Numbered from the stretch's first letter, positions 24,531-34,132 are shown. The stretch is 64,000 nt of DNA from Salipiger pallidus (GCF_014643635.1 NZ_BMJV01000001.1:558001-622000); one strand, 5' to 3'. Notes: generated from the sequence alone by a model not told the origin. Numbers and translations are program-made.

Positions 24531-25589
24531 ATGACCGCCCACCCCATCACGCCGCCGATCTTCGACGGCCACAACGACCTTCTGCTGCGCATCGTCACCG
24601 GCAGCATCCGCCCCGAGGATGTCCACGCCGGGATGGACAGCGGCCATATCGACCTGCCGCGCGCAAAGATCGGCGGCCTCGCGGGTGGCTTCTTCGCCAT
24701 CTTCGTGCCCTCGCCCCTCGCCCCCGGCGACATGGAGCAGATGGCCGACCCCAGCTACGACCTTGCCCTGCCGCCGATGCTGGACCAGCCCGGGGCGCTG
24801 GACGTGGTGCTGCGCGGGGCCGAGGCGCTCGAGACGCTCGCGGCACAGGGCACCGTCACCATCTGCCGCAGCGTCCCCGAGCTGGAACGCGCCATCCACG
24901 GCCCTTCCATGGCCGCGATCATGCATATCGAGGGCGCCGAGGCCATCGACCGCGATCTCGAGCTGCTGGGCGAGCTTTACACCCGCGGGCTGCGCTCGGT
25001 CGGGCCGGTGTGGTCACGGCCCACGATCTGGGCCCATGGGGTGCCCTTCCGCTTCCCCGGCACGCCGGACACCGGGCCGGGCCTGACCGAGGACGGCAAG
25101 CGCCTGATCGCCGAATGCAACCGGCTGGGCATCATGGTGGATCTGAGCCACCTCAACGAGGCCGGCTTCAACGACGTGGCCGCGATCAGCGACGCGCCGC
25201 TGGTGGCCACCCATTCCAACGCATGGGAGGTGACGAAGCACGCGCGCAACCTCACCGACCGGCAGCTGCACATGATCGCCGACAGCGACGGCATGGTGGG
25301 TATCAACTTTGCCTCCGCCTTCCTGCGCGAGGACGGGCGCATGGGCGCTGACATGACGCTGGAGCCGATGATGCGCCATCTCGACCACCTCGTGGGCATC
25401 CTCGGCGAGGATCGCGTGGGCTTTGGCTCTGACTTCGACGGGGCGGTGGTGCCCGAAGGCATCGGGGATGTCGCCGGCCTCGGGGCGCTGCGCAGCGCCA
25501 TGGCGGACCATGGGATCGGCACCGAGATGATGGAGAAGCTGTGCTGGCGCAACTGGATGCGGGTGCTGGACAAGACTTGGAAGCCCTGA
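24531..25589 (+). CDS. Membrane-dipeptidase-type (M19) dipeptidase
   Basis: A 352-residue zinc dipeptidase of the renal dipeptidase family. The metal ligands are visible: FDGHNDLLL near residue 12, IMHIEGAEAI near residue 126, VDLSHLNEAGF near 204 and VATHSNAWEVT near 223, then GFGSDFDG near 300. No signal peptide, so it is cytoplasmic. It cleaves short peptides, possibly including D-configured dipeptides. It follows the membrane protein by 80 bases on the same strand and could be co-transcribed, with the permease supplying its substrate (speculative). Confidence 0.92.
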   Translation: MTAHPITPPIFDGHNDLLLRIVTGSIRPEDVHAGMDSGHIDLPRAKIGGLAGGFFAIFVPSPLAPGDMEQMADPSYDLALPPMLDQPGALDVVLRGAEALETLAAQGTVTICRSVPELERAIHGPSMAAIMHIEGAEAIDRDLELLGELYTRGLRSVGPVWSRPTIWAHGVPFRFPGTPDTGPGLTEDGKRLIAECNRLGIMVDLSHLNEAGFNDVAAISDAPLVATHSNAWEVTKHARNLTDRQLHMIADSDGMVGINFASAFLREDGRMGADMTLEPMMRHLDHLVGILGEDRVGFGSDFDGAVVPEGIGDVAGLGALRSAMADHGIGTEMMEKLCWRNWMRVLDKTWKP

Positions 25590-25833
25590 GCGCGGCGCGC
25601 GGGCCCTTGGCTGCCGGGGGCGGCGCGCGTGCCCGCTGCACGTCAGACCAATCCGCAGCCTGCCAGCCCTGTCCGCAGCGCGTCAGAGCGCCCGCGGCGC
25701 ATCGAAGCAGCCTTGCTCCGCGCCACCGGTGACACCCCGGCCCCCACGACAGACCTGTTGTCCCACGCAGCGCGATCCCCTAAGCCTTGCTCCCGAGCAC
25801 TTTTACCACGGGATTTCCAAGGGGAGGAAACAG

Positions 25834-27111
25834 ATGACCCACGGCTTTGACACGCTTCAGATCCATGCAGGGGCACGGCCCGATCCGGCCACCGGCGCGC
25901 GGCAGACGCCGATCTACCAGACCACCGCCTATGTCTTCCGCGATGCGGACCACGCGGCGGCGCTCTTCAACCTGCAAGAGGTGGGCTACATCTATTCCCG
26001 CCTCACCAACCCCACCGTCGCCGCCCTGCAGGAACGCATGGCGACACTGGAAGGGGGCGCCGGGGCGGTGTGCTGCTCGTCCGGGCACGCGGCGCAGATC
26101 ATGGCGCTGTTCCCGCTCATGGGGCCGGGGCTCAACATCGTCGCCTCGACGCGCGCCTACGGCGGCACGATCACGCAGTTCAGCCAGACCATCAAACGCT
26201 TCGGCTGGTCCGCCCGGTTCGTCGATTTCGATGACCCCGAGGCCATCGAGGCCGCCATCGACGACAACACCCGTGCCATCTTCTGCGAAAGCATCGCCAA
26301 TCCCGGCGGCTATGTCACCGACCTCGATGCGGTGTCGGCCATTGCCGACAAGGCGGGGCTGCCGCTGATCGTCGACAATACCTCGGCCACGCCCTACCTG
26401 TGTCGGCCCATCGAACATGGCGCCACGCTGGTGGTGCATTCGATGACCAAGTACCTCACCGGCAACGGTACCGTCACCGGGGGCTGCGTGGTCGACAGCG
26501 GCAAGTTCGACTGGTCCGCGTCTGACAAGTTCCCGTCCCTCTCGGCGCCCGAGCCTGCCTATCATGGCCTCAAGTTCCACGAGACCTTCGGCAGCCTTGC
26601 CTTCACATTCCATTCCATCGCGATCGGCCTGCGCGACCTTGGCATGACCCTGAACCCGCAGGCGGCGCATTACACCCTCATGGGGATCGAGACCCTGAGC
26701 CTACGGATGCAAAAGCACGTGGAGAACGCCGGGCGCGTGGCCTCGTGGCTGGAAAACCATCCGGCGGTCGCAGGCGTGACCTACGCAGGCCTGCCCTCAT
26801 CGCCCTACAGCGACCGTGTGGCGCGGATTTGCCCCAACGGGGCGGGCGGGCTGTTCACCGTGGCGCTCAAGGGTGGCTACGACGCCTGCATGAAGTTCGT
26901 GGACGGGCTGCAGATTTTCAGCCACGTGGCCAACCTTGGTGACACCCGAAGCCTTGTCATTCACTCGGCCTCAACCACCCACCGGCAATTGTCCGAAGAA
27001 CAGCAGATCGCCGCCGGGGCCGCGCCCAACGTGGTTCGGATCTCGATCGGGACCGAAGACCCCGAGGATCTGATTGCCGATCTCGATCAGGCGCTTACAG
27101 CGGCAGGCTGA
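25834..27111 (+). CDS. metY: O-acetylhomoserine (thiol)-lyase / aminocarboxypropyltransferase
   Basis: A 425-residue PLP enzyme of the Cys/Met metabolism family. It incorporates sulfide or methanethiol into O-acetylhomoserine to give homocysteine or methionine. The PLP lysine is K206 in VHSMTKYLTG; IYSRLTNPTVAALQERMA and CCSSGHAAQIMAL are the usual substrate and phosphate-site motifs. The ATG at 25834 follows a strong AAGGGGAGGAAACAG ribosome site. A perfect 12-base-pair terminator follows. I looked for a SAM riboswitch in the 240-base leader and could not support one. Confidence 0.94.
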   Translation: MTHGFDTLQIHAGARPDPATGARQTPIYQTTAYVFRDADHAAALFNLQEVGYIYSRLTNPTVAALQERMATLEGGAGAVCCSSGHAAQIMALFPLMGPGLNIVASTRAYGGTITQFSQTIKRFGWSARFVDFDDPEAIEAAIDDNTRAIFCESIANPGGYVTDLDAVSAIADKAGLPLIVDNTSATPYLCRPIEHGATLVVHSMTKYLTGNGTVTGGCVVDSGKFDWSASDKFPSLSAPEPAYHGLKFHETFGSLAFTFHSIAIGLRDLGMTLNPQAAHYTLMGIETLSLRMQKHVENAGRVASWLENHPAVAGVTYAGLPSSPYSDRVARICPNGAGGLFTVALKGGYDACMKFVDGLQIFSHVANLGDTRSLVIHSASTTHRQLSEEQQIAAGAAPNVVRISIGTEDPEDLIADLDQALTAAG

Positions 27112-27117
27112 CTCGTT

Positions 27118-27145
27118 CCGGTGCTGCCCTTGAGGGCAGCACCGG
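27118..27145. terminator. Bidirectional terminator between metY and the SIMPL gene
   Basis: CCGGTGCTGCCC at 27118-27129 pairs perfectly with GGGCAGCACCGG at 27134-27145 around TTGA. It lies between two convergent genes, seven bases after the metY stop and five from the other gene's stop. Confidence 0.85.
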
Positions 27146-27150
27146 CCAGT

Positions 27151-27879
27151 TCACTCGGCGGCCTCGCCACCAAGGCCGAAGACCATGTTGACACGTGCCG
27201 ACATGGTGGCTTCACCACTGGCGATTGGCGGTGCAGAGGCCGCGCGCATCTCCATCATAGGCTTAGGCGCATAGCCTCCGCCCTGTTCGGACATCTCGAT
27301 CACCGGGCCGAGGGTAACACCAGCGGCATCTGCCAGCACCTGCGCGCGGGCCATGGCATCGGCCACCGCGTCGCGGCGCGCCTCTTCCATCACCGGGTCG
27401 GGATCCTGCAGGCCGAAGGTCAGGCCAGACAGGCGGTTGGCACCATCACTGGTCACCGCCCCCAGCACATCACCGAGACTGTCAAGCGCGCGCACCCGGA
27501 CCGTCAGCATGTTGCCAGCCTCATATCCTGTGACCGCGGGGGCCACGCCGGGACCACCATCGCTCCAGATCGGCTGCAGCGACAGGTCCGAGGTCTGGCG
27601 GTCGCGCGGGTCGATCCCGAGGCTGTCGAGCCGGTCGAGAATGGCGCGGGCCGATTCCGAGGCCGCATCCATGGCTGGCCCCGCTTCGGGGGCCGTTGCG
27701 CTGACGCCGATGGTCACCGTGGCCATGTCCGGGGTGGCCGAGGCCTGCCCTTCTCCGGTGACGGTCAGGCGCGGCTGTGTTTCCTGCGCCGAGGCCGCCC
27801 CGGACAGCAGCGGCAGGGCAAGGCCGCACAGTAGCGCAAGTGTGAGGGGACGCATCGCTGCGCGGGTTCGGGGGCTCAT
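27151..27879 (-). CDS. Periplasmic SIMPL-domain protein (DUF541)
   Basis: A 242-residue exported protein. A signal peptide (TLALLCGLALPLLSGAASA) is followed by one SIMPL domain: LTVTGEGQASATPDMATVTIGVSA at its start and the C-terminal MSARVNMVFGL. SIMPL proteins are widespread envelope proteins; an E. coli homologue protects against oxidative stress, but the biochemical role is unclear. AAAGGTG precedes the ATG at 27879; an upstream ATG at 27897 is less likely. Confidence 0.9.
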   Translation of the reverse strand: MSPRTRAAMRPLTLALLCGLALPLLSGAASAQETQPRLTVTGEGQASATPDMATVTIGVSATAPEAGPAMDAASESARAILDRLDSLGIDPRDRQTSDLSLQPIWSDGGPGVAPAVTGYEAGNMLTVRVRALDSLGDVLGAVTSDGANRLSGLTFGLQDPDPVMEEARRDAVADAMARAQVLADAAGVTLGPVIEMSEQGGGYAPKPMMEMRAASAPPIASGEATMSARVNMVFGLGGEAAE

Positions 27880-28047
27880 GACAGCACCTTTCAACATGGT
27901 TATAACACGCTTAACATTTCCCCCTTAGGCTGCGGCTTCAAGAGGCTGGCAAGTCGAAGTTCTTCACGTCGGCGGAAGCCTGCTCTAGACTGCCCACGGG
28001 GTCCGACGGGACTCCCGCCTGCGATCGCCGAGTGATAAAGACCAGCT

Positions 28048-31000
28048 ATGGTACCCAACTACGCGCTTTCTCTTTCCTTCGACGGGATCGTCCTGCTCCG
28101 CCGCAATCCGGCAGGATGGGCGCCAGTGCACGAAGCCGCCCTGACCGGCGACAGCCCCGAGCTTGCGCTGGCCGGCCTGCTCGATGCTGCCCGCGCCGAA
28201 GGTCCGCGCGGCACCGAGGTGATGCTGATCCTTCCGGACGAGCAGATCCGCTATGATTGTATCGCCTCGCCCGCCGGCGGCCCAAAGGACGAACTTGACG
28301 CAGTCAATGCGGCGCTTGAAGGGGCGACCCCCTATGCCATCGACGAGCTTGTTGTGGATTGGCATCGCGACGGAAGCGACATCCACATCGCCGCCGTCGC
28401 GCGTGAGACGCTGGACGAGGCAGAAAGCTTCCTGTCCGCCCAAGGGTTTGCACCGGTGGGTTTCACCGCCATGCCGCCGCATAGCCTGTTCCCCACGGCG
28501 CCATTCTTCGGACCGGCCACTAGCTGGACCGGCACGCCCCCGGCCCGCCTCACCCAACCCGTGCAGCTGACCGATGCCCCCGCAGCCGAGGCGCAGGCCG
28601 CACCATCGCCAGAGCACGGCAACGCTTCGGAAGCTCAAAGCGCGGCGGTGCCCGGCAGGCAGTCTGCGCCTGCGCCGGAAGCCGGAAGTGCTCCTGTGCC
28701 GGAGACGGAAAACACGTCTGTCCCGGAAGCTCAGGCCATGCCGAGGGCACAGGCCGGGTCCGCGCATGAGCCGCTGATCGAGATTGTCCCTGCGATCGAG
28801 GAGGTCGAGCCGGATAGCGCCCCTGCTTCTGAGGTTCCGAACCGATCGGTTCCCCAAACGGATCAGGGCGAAGCCCCTGCCCCCAGGCCCGAAACCACCG
28901 CAAAGGCGCCCGCTTCGTCGACCGGGCCACAATCCGTCTTGGGCAAGGACGATAAACCCTCTGCCGGCACGGCGCGTCCTGCCGCACCCGGTGCGTCAGA
29001 CAGGTCCGACAGCACCGAGGCACAGGCGGACCTTCCGCTCGCGCCCCTCCGGACAGGCCCCACGGTCACGGCGGATGAGGTCACGCAACAAGATCCGCAG
29101 ACCGGGCAGGACGAGGCCACCGCAAAAGGGGACGCTGCAAAGGCAGCCGTTGCCGGCGCGGCCTCGGCCCCGATCGCATCCAAACTGCCCATCGGACCGG
29201 CACCCGAGGCGGAGCCTGCGCCCTTGCCCGGCCCAGAAGATCGCGTGAGCTTCACGCGCGGCATCTTCGGTCCCGGAGGCAATGCCCGCGCGGACACCCC
29301 GCCGGCGGCAGACGTGGCCACGCCCACCGCTCTGGACAAGCCCTCCGGTCCGTCGGGTCAGCCCGCGACCGCGGGCGAGTCAAAGCTGGCGGCTGACCGT
29401 TCGCACCTGTCGCGATCTGCCTCGGCATCCTCCAGCGGCATCCCGGCCCACGCTTCGACCAAGGCGGCGCCAGTGGTGTCTGCCACCACGCCCGCGCCCC
29501 GGCCGTCGGGCAAAGCTGAGAATTTACGCGCCTCGCGGTCGCAGCCCGAAGCCTCGGGGACAGGATCGCAAATCTCCACGGAGACACCAACGGCAAAGGC
29601 TCCGCCCGTGGCATCGCCGCAGCGGGCTGAGGCCGATCCCTCTGCCGGGATCGCCGCCGCGCTGTCCCATGCCGGCAGCCTGCGCAAGCCGGCCAGCCTA
29701 GCGGACGAGCCTCCTGCGACAAAGGACGCGGCTCACCCTTCCGGACGCAAGGGCAATGACCGCAGCCTTGCCGCGCTTTTCGCACGTCGCAAGAGCCAGG
29801 CGGCGCGACCCTCCGCCTCCACCGTGGAAAAGTCGGCAGCCGCCACACGCGCCGCGCAAGAGCGCGAGCGTCTGACCGTATTCGGTGCCCGCAACGCACC
29901 GGTCGGCGGGAAGCCGCGGTTCCTCGGGCTCACCATGACGGTTGTCTTGATCGCCCTGATCGCCGCGGTCGCGGCATGGGCTTCGGTGTTCCTCGACGAG
30001 GGGATCTCGGGCCTGTTCGACCGGGTGGATCCGCCCGTGGCGGAAGTGGCCGTGGAGCAAATTCCGGAAGACAGTCCCTCTGCTGCAGCAGTGACCGAGC
30101 CAGACGCCCCTGTCGAAGACGTGGCGGCGCAAAGCCCGCCTGAGCCGGCAGCCCCCGCCCCGAGCACAGCTGACACGAGCACGCCTGCCCTGAACACACC
30201 GGACCTGAGCCCCGAGGAACTGGCCGCACGATACGCTGCCACGGGGATCTGGCAGCAGGCCCCCGCCGCGCCGCGCCAGCTTTCAGGAAGCACCCTCGAC
30301 GACCTCTACGTGGCCTCTGTCGACCCCACTGTCGAACAGTTCGACCCGATCGCCCTGCCGCCCATGGCCGGAGCGCATGATCTTGGCGTGGAGCCGGTGC
30401 GGCTCCCGCCGGGGCCTGACGTTCGCTTCGACCTCGATGATCGCGGCCTCGTCCGGGCAAGCCCGGAGGGCACCGTGTCACCGGACGGCGTGCGGATCTT
30501 CTCCGGGCCGCCGCCACAAGTCCCCCCGGCGCGCACCCCTTCCGAGGATGACGCCGCGACCACCGAAGACACCGGGCCCGCCGAGACGGATGCGGCCAAT
30601 GCCGAACCACCGGCCGATGAGGCGCGCCCGAACGCACGCCCCGAGGATCTGGTCGAACAAAGCGAACGAGTGACCCTGCGCGGCAACTCCATCGCCGAGC
30701 TTGCGCTGCTGAGGCCGGTGCTCCGTCCAGAAAGCGTTCAGGGACAGGCAGCGGCGACAGAAAACGATATCGAGCTTCCTGAAGAAACCGATGTGGCTCA
30801 GGGCGAGACCATCGAAACGGCCGAGCCCGAAGCTGCCGAAGCCGAGCCCGCTGTACCGAGCGGCACGGCCCAGGCGGTGGCCCAGTCGGTTGCACCGCAG
30901 CTGCGCCCCGGTGACATGGCACGCCGGGTCGAACGCGCCGAGGTCCAGACCGCCAGCGCGGCCCCACGCCAGCCGGCCCTGCGCATCCCGCAGAACGCAA

Positions 31001-31236
31001 ACGTCGCCCAGCAGGCCACGGTCAGCAACCAGCTGAACCTGCGACAGATGAACCTGATCGGGGTTTTCGGGACGGACGGCGCGCGGCGCGCCCTCGTCCG
31101 CATGTCCAACGGACGTCTGCAGAACGTGAAGGTCGGTGACAGGCTTGATGGCGGTCGGGTCGCCGCGATCGGAGATACGCAACTTCAGCTGGTCAAGAGC
31201 GGGCGCAGCATCGTCCTGCGGATGCCCAGCGGATGA
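28048..31236 (+). CDS. 1062-residue single-pass protein, GspL-like N-domain and GspC/PilP-like C-domain
   Basis: The N-terminal about 150 residues (SLSFDGIVLLRRNPAGW, VMLILPDEQIRYDCIA, GATPYAIDELVVDWHRDG, ETLDEAESFLSAQGF) resemble the actin-like cytoplasmic domain of GspL/PilM pilus and secretion proteins. A roughly 450-residue Pro/Ala/Glu-rich linker follows. One transmembrane helix lies at about residues 625-647 (LGLTMTVVLIALIAAVAAWA). Another disordered periplasmic linker leads to a compact C-terminal domain (about 1000-1062: MNLIGVFGTDGARRALVRM, VKVGDRLDGGRVAAIGD) that looks like the SH3-like domain of GspC/PilP. I know no named family with this layout. It is a lone gene; the other pilus or type II secretion genes are not in the window. 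RBS is weak (AAAGACC). Confidence 0.8.
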   Translation: MVPNYALSLSFDGIVLLRRNPAGWAPVHEAALTGDSPELALAGLLDAARAEGPRGTEVMLILPDEQIRYDCIASPAGGPKDELDAVNAALEGATPYAIDELVVDWHRDGSDIHIAAVARETLDEAESFLSAQGFAPVGFTAMPPHSLFPTAPFFGPATSWTGTPPARLTQPVQLTDAPAAEAQAAPSPEHGNASEAQSAAVPGRQSAPAPEAGSAPVPETENTSVPEAQAMPRAQAGSAHEPLIEIVPAIEEVEPDSAPASEVPNRSVPQTDQGEAPAPRPETTAKAPASSTGPQSVLGKDDKPSAGTARPAAPGASDRSDSTEAQADLPLAPLRTGPTVTADEVTQQDPQTGQDEATAKGDAAKAAVAGAASAPIASKLPIGPAPEAEPAPLPGPEDRVSFTRGIFGPGGNARADTPPAADVATPTALDKPSGPSGQPATAGESKLAADRSHLSRSASASSSGIPAHASTKAAPVVSATTPAPRPSGKAENLRASRSQPEASGTGSQISTETPTAKAPPVASPQRAEADPSAGIAAALSHAGSLRKPASLADEPPATKDAAHPSGRKGNDRSLAALFARRKSQAARPSASTVEKSAAATRAAQERERLTVFGARNAPVGGKPRFLGLTMTVVLIALIAAVAAWASVFLDEGISGLFDRVDPPVAEVAVEQIPEDSPSAAAVTEPDAPVEDVAAQSPPEPAAPAPSTADTSTPALNTPDLSPEELAARYAATGIWQQAPAAPRQLSGSTLDDLYVASVDPTVEQFDPIALPPMAGAHDLGVEPVRLPPGPDVRFDLDDRGLVRASPEGTVSPDGVRIFSGPPPQVPPARTPSEDDAATTEDTGPAETDAANAEPPADEARPNARPEDLVEQSERVTLRGNSIAELALLRPVLRPESVQGQAAATENDIELPEETDVAQGETIETAEPEAAEAEPAVPSGTAQAVAQSVAPQLRPGDMARRVERAEVQTASAAPRQPALRIPQNANVAQQATVSNQLNLRQMNLIGVFGTDGARRALVRMSNGRLQNVKVGDRLDGGRVAAIGDTQLQLVKSGRSIVLRMPSG

Positions 31237-31243
31237 GCCAAGA

Positions 31244-31268
31244 GCAAATTCCTTTCAAAGGAATTTGC
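31244..31268. terminator. Palindromic terminator between the GspL-like gene and uvrD
   Basis: GCAAATTCC at 31244-31252 and GGAATTTGC at 31260-31268 form a perfect inverted repeat around TTTCAAA, seven bases after the GspL-like stop. The same AATTCCTT/AAGGAATT core recurs in the structured element at 57547-57616. Confidence 0.75.
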
Positions 31269-31282
31269 CCGGCCGCCTTGCC

Positions 31283-33727
31283 TCAGAACGGGACGTCGTC
31301 CTCGGCGTGGACGTAGCTGGCCACCACCTTCTTCGATCCGGCCTTTTCGAAATCCACCTCGAGCTTGTCGCCCTCGATGGCCCGGATCGTGCCGTAGCCG
31401 AACTTCTGGTGGAACACCCGCTGACCGGTCTCAAAGGCCGAGACGGCCTGCAGGTCGATCACCGTGTTGCGGCTTTCCTTCGGCTGGCTCATGCCCCTCT
31501 GGCCCGACCGCGCCTGCAGACGTTTCCAGCCCGGCGAGTTGTAGACATTGGCCTCCGACGCGCGGCTTTCCAGACCCGACTGGCCGTATTGTGCCGCCGC
31601 GCCATAGCCGCCGCCGTATAGGCCCGGCGGTGTCAGCACATCCACATGTTCTTCGGGCAGCTCGTCGATGAAGCGCGAGGGCAACGCCGACTGCCATTGC
31701 CCGAACACCCGCCGGTTGCCCGCAAAGGAAATCGTGCACAGCCGCTCGGCCCGCGTGATGCCCACGTAGGCCAGCCGCCGTTCCTCTTCGAGGCCCTTCT
31801 GGCCGCTTTCGTCCATGGAGCGCTGCGACGGGAACAGCCCGTCCTCCCAGCCCGGCAGGAAGACCACCGGGAACTCCAGCCCCTTGGCCGCGTGGAGTGT
31901 CATGATCGACACTTTCTCACCGGCTTCGTCGCTTTCGTTGTCCATGATCAGCGACACGTGTTCGAGGAAGCCCTGAAGGTTCTCGAACTGCTCGAGCGCC
32001 TTCACCAGTTCCTTGAGGTTCTCGAGCCGCCCCGGCGCCTCGGGTGTCTTGTCGTTCTGCCACATGCCGGTGTAGCCGCTTTCATCGAGGATGACTTCGG
32101 CAAGCTCCATGTGGCTCATCTCCGGCGGGCCGCGCCGGGTCTCGCCCACCACGAAGGGGGCCTCGTCATCGATGACCTCGTCGCCCGCGTCATCGATGAT
32201 ATCGGACGCGTGCACCACGGGCCCCAGCATCTGTTCGCGCCAGCGGGCCAGCCCCTCGCACAGCTGGCGCAGCTGGCCACCACCCTTGCCCTTGATCCGG
32301 CCCTCATCCACCGCGATGCGCGCGCCCTCGATCAGCGTCACGCCGAACTCACGCGCCGTGGCCTGGATCAGCTGCTGCGCCTTGTCACCAAGGCCGCGCT
32401 TGGGGGTGTTGACGATGCGCTCGAAGGCCAGGTCGTCCTCGGGGGACACCACCAGCCGGAAATAGGCCATGGCATCGCGGATCTCCATGCGCTCGTAGAA
32501 GCGCGGGCCACCAATCACCCTGTAGTTCAGGCCGATGGTGAGGAACCGGTCCTCGAAGGCACGCATCTGGTGCGAGGCCCGCACGAGGATCGCCATGTCA
32601 TCAAGCGATTGCGCCTCGATCCCGCGCGAGCCCTTCTGCAGTGCCTCGATCTCGTCACCGATCCAGCGGGCCTCTTCCTCGCCGTCCCAGTGGCCGATGA
32701 GGCGCACCTTCTCACCGCCCTTGGCATCGGTCCAGAGTTCCTTGCCAAGGCGCCCTTCGTTGCCGCGGATCACCCCGCCGGCGGCGGCGAGGATATGTTC
32801 GGTCGAACGGTAGTTCTGTTCCAGTCGCACCACATGCGCGCCGGGAAAATCCTTTTCGAACCGCAGGATATTGCCCACCTCGGCGCCGCGCCAGCCATAG
32901 ATCGACTGGTCGTCGTCGCCCACGCAGCAGATGTTCTTGTGCCCGCCCGCCAACAGCCGCAGCCACAGGTACTGGGCCACGTTGGTATCCTGGTATTCGT
33001 CCACGAGGATGTAGCGGAACCAGCGCTGGTATTGCTCCAGCACATCGGGATGTTCCTGAAAGATCGTCACCATGTGCAGCAGCAGGTCACCAAAATCGCA
33101 GGCGTTCAGTTCGCGCAGGCGGGTCTGGTACTGGGCGTAAAGTTCGGTGCCGCGGTGGTTGTAGGCCCCGGCCTCGGCGGAGGGGACCTTGGAGGGCACC
33201 CAGGCGCGGTTCTTCCAGTGGTCGATCAGCCCCGCAAGCTGGCGCGCGGGCCAGCGTTTCTCGTCGATCCCGGCGGCGTTGATGAGCTGTTTGAGCAGCC
33301 GGATCTGGTCATCCGTGTCGAGGATGGTGAAGTTCGACTTCAGACCCACCAGTTCCGCATGGCGGCGCAGCAGCTTGACGCAGATGCTGTGGAAGGTGCC
33401 GAGCCACGGCATCCCCTCGATCTGCTGGCCAAGCAGCCGACCCACACGGGTCTTCATCTCGCGCGCGGCCTTGTTGGTGAAGGTCACCGACAGGATCTCG
33501 TTCGGACGGGCGCGGCCTGTCATCAGAAGATGCACGATCCGGCTGGTCAGCGCCTTTGTCTTGCCTGTCCCTGCCCCGGCAAGCATCAACACCGGACCGT
33601 CGAGCCGTTCCACAGCCTCGCGCTGCGCCGGGTTGAGATCGTCGAGATAGGGCATGGGCCGCGCGGCCATGGCCCGGGCGGACAGCGATGCGCCCTCGAA
33701 GGCGTCCATGTCGTCGAATGTGCTCAT
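31283..33727 (-). CDS. uvrD: UvrD/PcrA-family DNA helicase
   Basis: An 814-residue superfamily 1A 3'-5' DNA helicase for nucleotide-excision and mismatch repair. Motif I AGAGTGKTKALTSRI is near residue 52; motif II VDEYQDTN; motif III CCVGDDDQSIYGWRGA; motif IV EQNYRSTEHIL; motif V ATLHAAKGLEF-type MTLHAAKGLEFPVVFL; motif VI EERRLAYVGITRAE. The C-terminal end (FGYGTIRAIEGDKLEVDFEKAGSK) is the small Tudor-like domain that contacts RNA polymerase or partners. A GTTC-N7-GTTC box 42 bases upstream suggests LexA control. Confidence 0.96.
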   Translation of the reverse strand: MSTFDDMDAFEGASLSARAMAARPMPYLDDLNPAQREAVERLDGPVLMLAGAGTGKTKALTSRIVHLLMTGRARPNEILSVTFTNKAAREMKTRVGRLLGQQIEGMPWLGTFHSICVKLLRRHAELVGLKSNFTILDTDDQIRLLKQLINAAGIDEKRWPARQLAGLIDHWKNRAWVPSKVPSAEAGAYNHRGTELYAQYQTRLRELNACDFGDLLLHMVTIFQEHPDVLEQYQRWFRYILVDEYQDTNVAQYLWLRLLAGGHKNICCVGDDDQSIYGWRGAEVGNILRFEKDFPGAHVVRLEQNYRSTEHILAAAGGVIRGNEGRLGKELWTDAKGGEKVRLIGHWDGEEEARWIGDEIEALQKGSRGIEAQSLDDMAILVRASHQMRAFEDRFLTIGLNYRVIGGPRFYERMEIRDAMAYFRLVVSPEDDLAFERIVNTPKRGLGDKAQQLIQATAREFGVTLIEGARIAVDEGRIKGKGGGQLRQLCEGLARWREQMLGPVVHASDIIDDAGDEVIDDEAPFVVGETRRGPPEMSHMELAEVILDESGYTGMWQNDKTPEAPGRLENLKELVKALEQFENLQGFLEHVSLIMDNESDEAGEKVSIMTLHAAKGLEFPVVFLPGWEDGLFPSQRSMDESGQKGLEEERRLAYVGITRAERLCTISFAGNRRVFGQWQSALPSRFIDELPEEHVDVLTPPGLYGGGYGAAAQYGQSGLESRASEANVYNSPGWKRLQARSGQRGMSQPKESRNTVIDLQAVSAFETGQRVFHQKFGYGTIRAIEGDKLEVDFEKAGSKKVVASYVHAEDDVPF

Positions 33728-33768
33728 GGCCCCAATCTAGCGTCCATGGCGTCCGAAGGAAAGACGTC

Positions 33769-33783
33769 GTTCCCCATACGTTC
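33769..33783. promoter_or_regulatory. Alphaproteobacterial LexA (SOS) box upstream of uvrD
   Basis: GTTC at 33769-33772 and GTTC at 33780-33783 are separated by exactly seven bases, the direct-repeat operator of alphaproteobacterial LexA. It lies 42-56 bases upstream of the uvrD start, where it would overlap or flank the promoter. uvrD is an SOS gene in E. coli. Confidence 0.75.
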
Positions 33784-34008
33784 CGGAAATCGACACGGCA
33801 AATTCACGGCGACGACATTTCGCCCTGCGCCGGTGCAGTCTCCCTCCGCGCGGCTCTACGGGCCGCCTCATCTCGCACCACTTTCACCTTATGGTAGCGG
33901 AAGCATCGCTGCGCGCACCATAGGCTTGGTGCAGCAAATCGCGCGAAACGGTCAACGGGAGGCGATGTGAGCGGTAACATAAGTAAATACTCGTCCGCAG
34001 CGGGAATT

Positions 34009-34047
34009 ATTTGCAAATATCAGGCAAATCTTCGCTAACTTTGCAAA
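34009..34047. promoter_or_regulatory. Paired TTTGCAAA sites upstream of pyc (ScfR-type operator)
   Basis: ATTTGCAAAT at 34009-34018 and TTTGCAAA at 34040-34047 are two perfect palindromes with centres 30 bases apart, about three helical turns, with a half site GCAAAT between them. TTTGCAAA is, as I recall, the operator core of ScfR-family short-chain acyl-CoA regulators (PccR, RamB). They lie about 85-125 bases upstream of pyc. Confidence 0.6.
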
Positions 34048-34132
34048 CCACCTTGCGCCGCGCTGCGGCATCGCGTTCACTCCGCTCCGGATGGCCGTAA
34101 CATAGCGGCCGAGGACGGAGGAATATCACGCG

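Noticed and set aside
25590-25833. SAM riboswitch in the metY leader
   Set aside because: The leader can pair TCCCCT with the ribosome site AGGGGA, but I could not match the SAM-II or SAM/SAH consensus.
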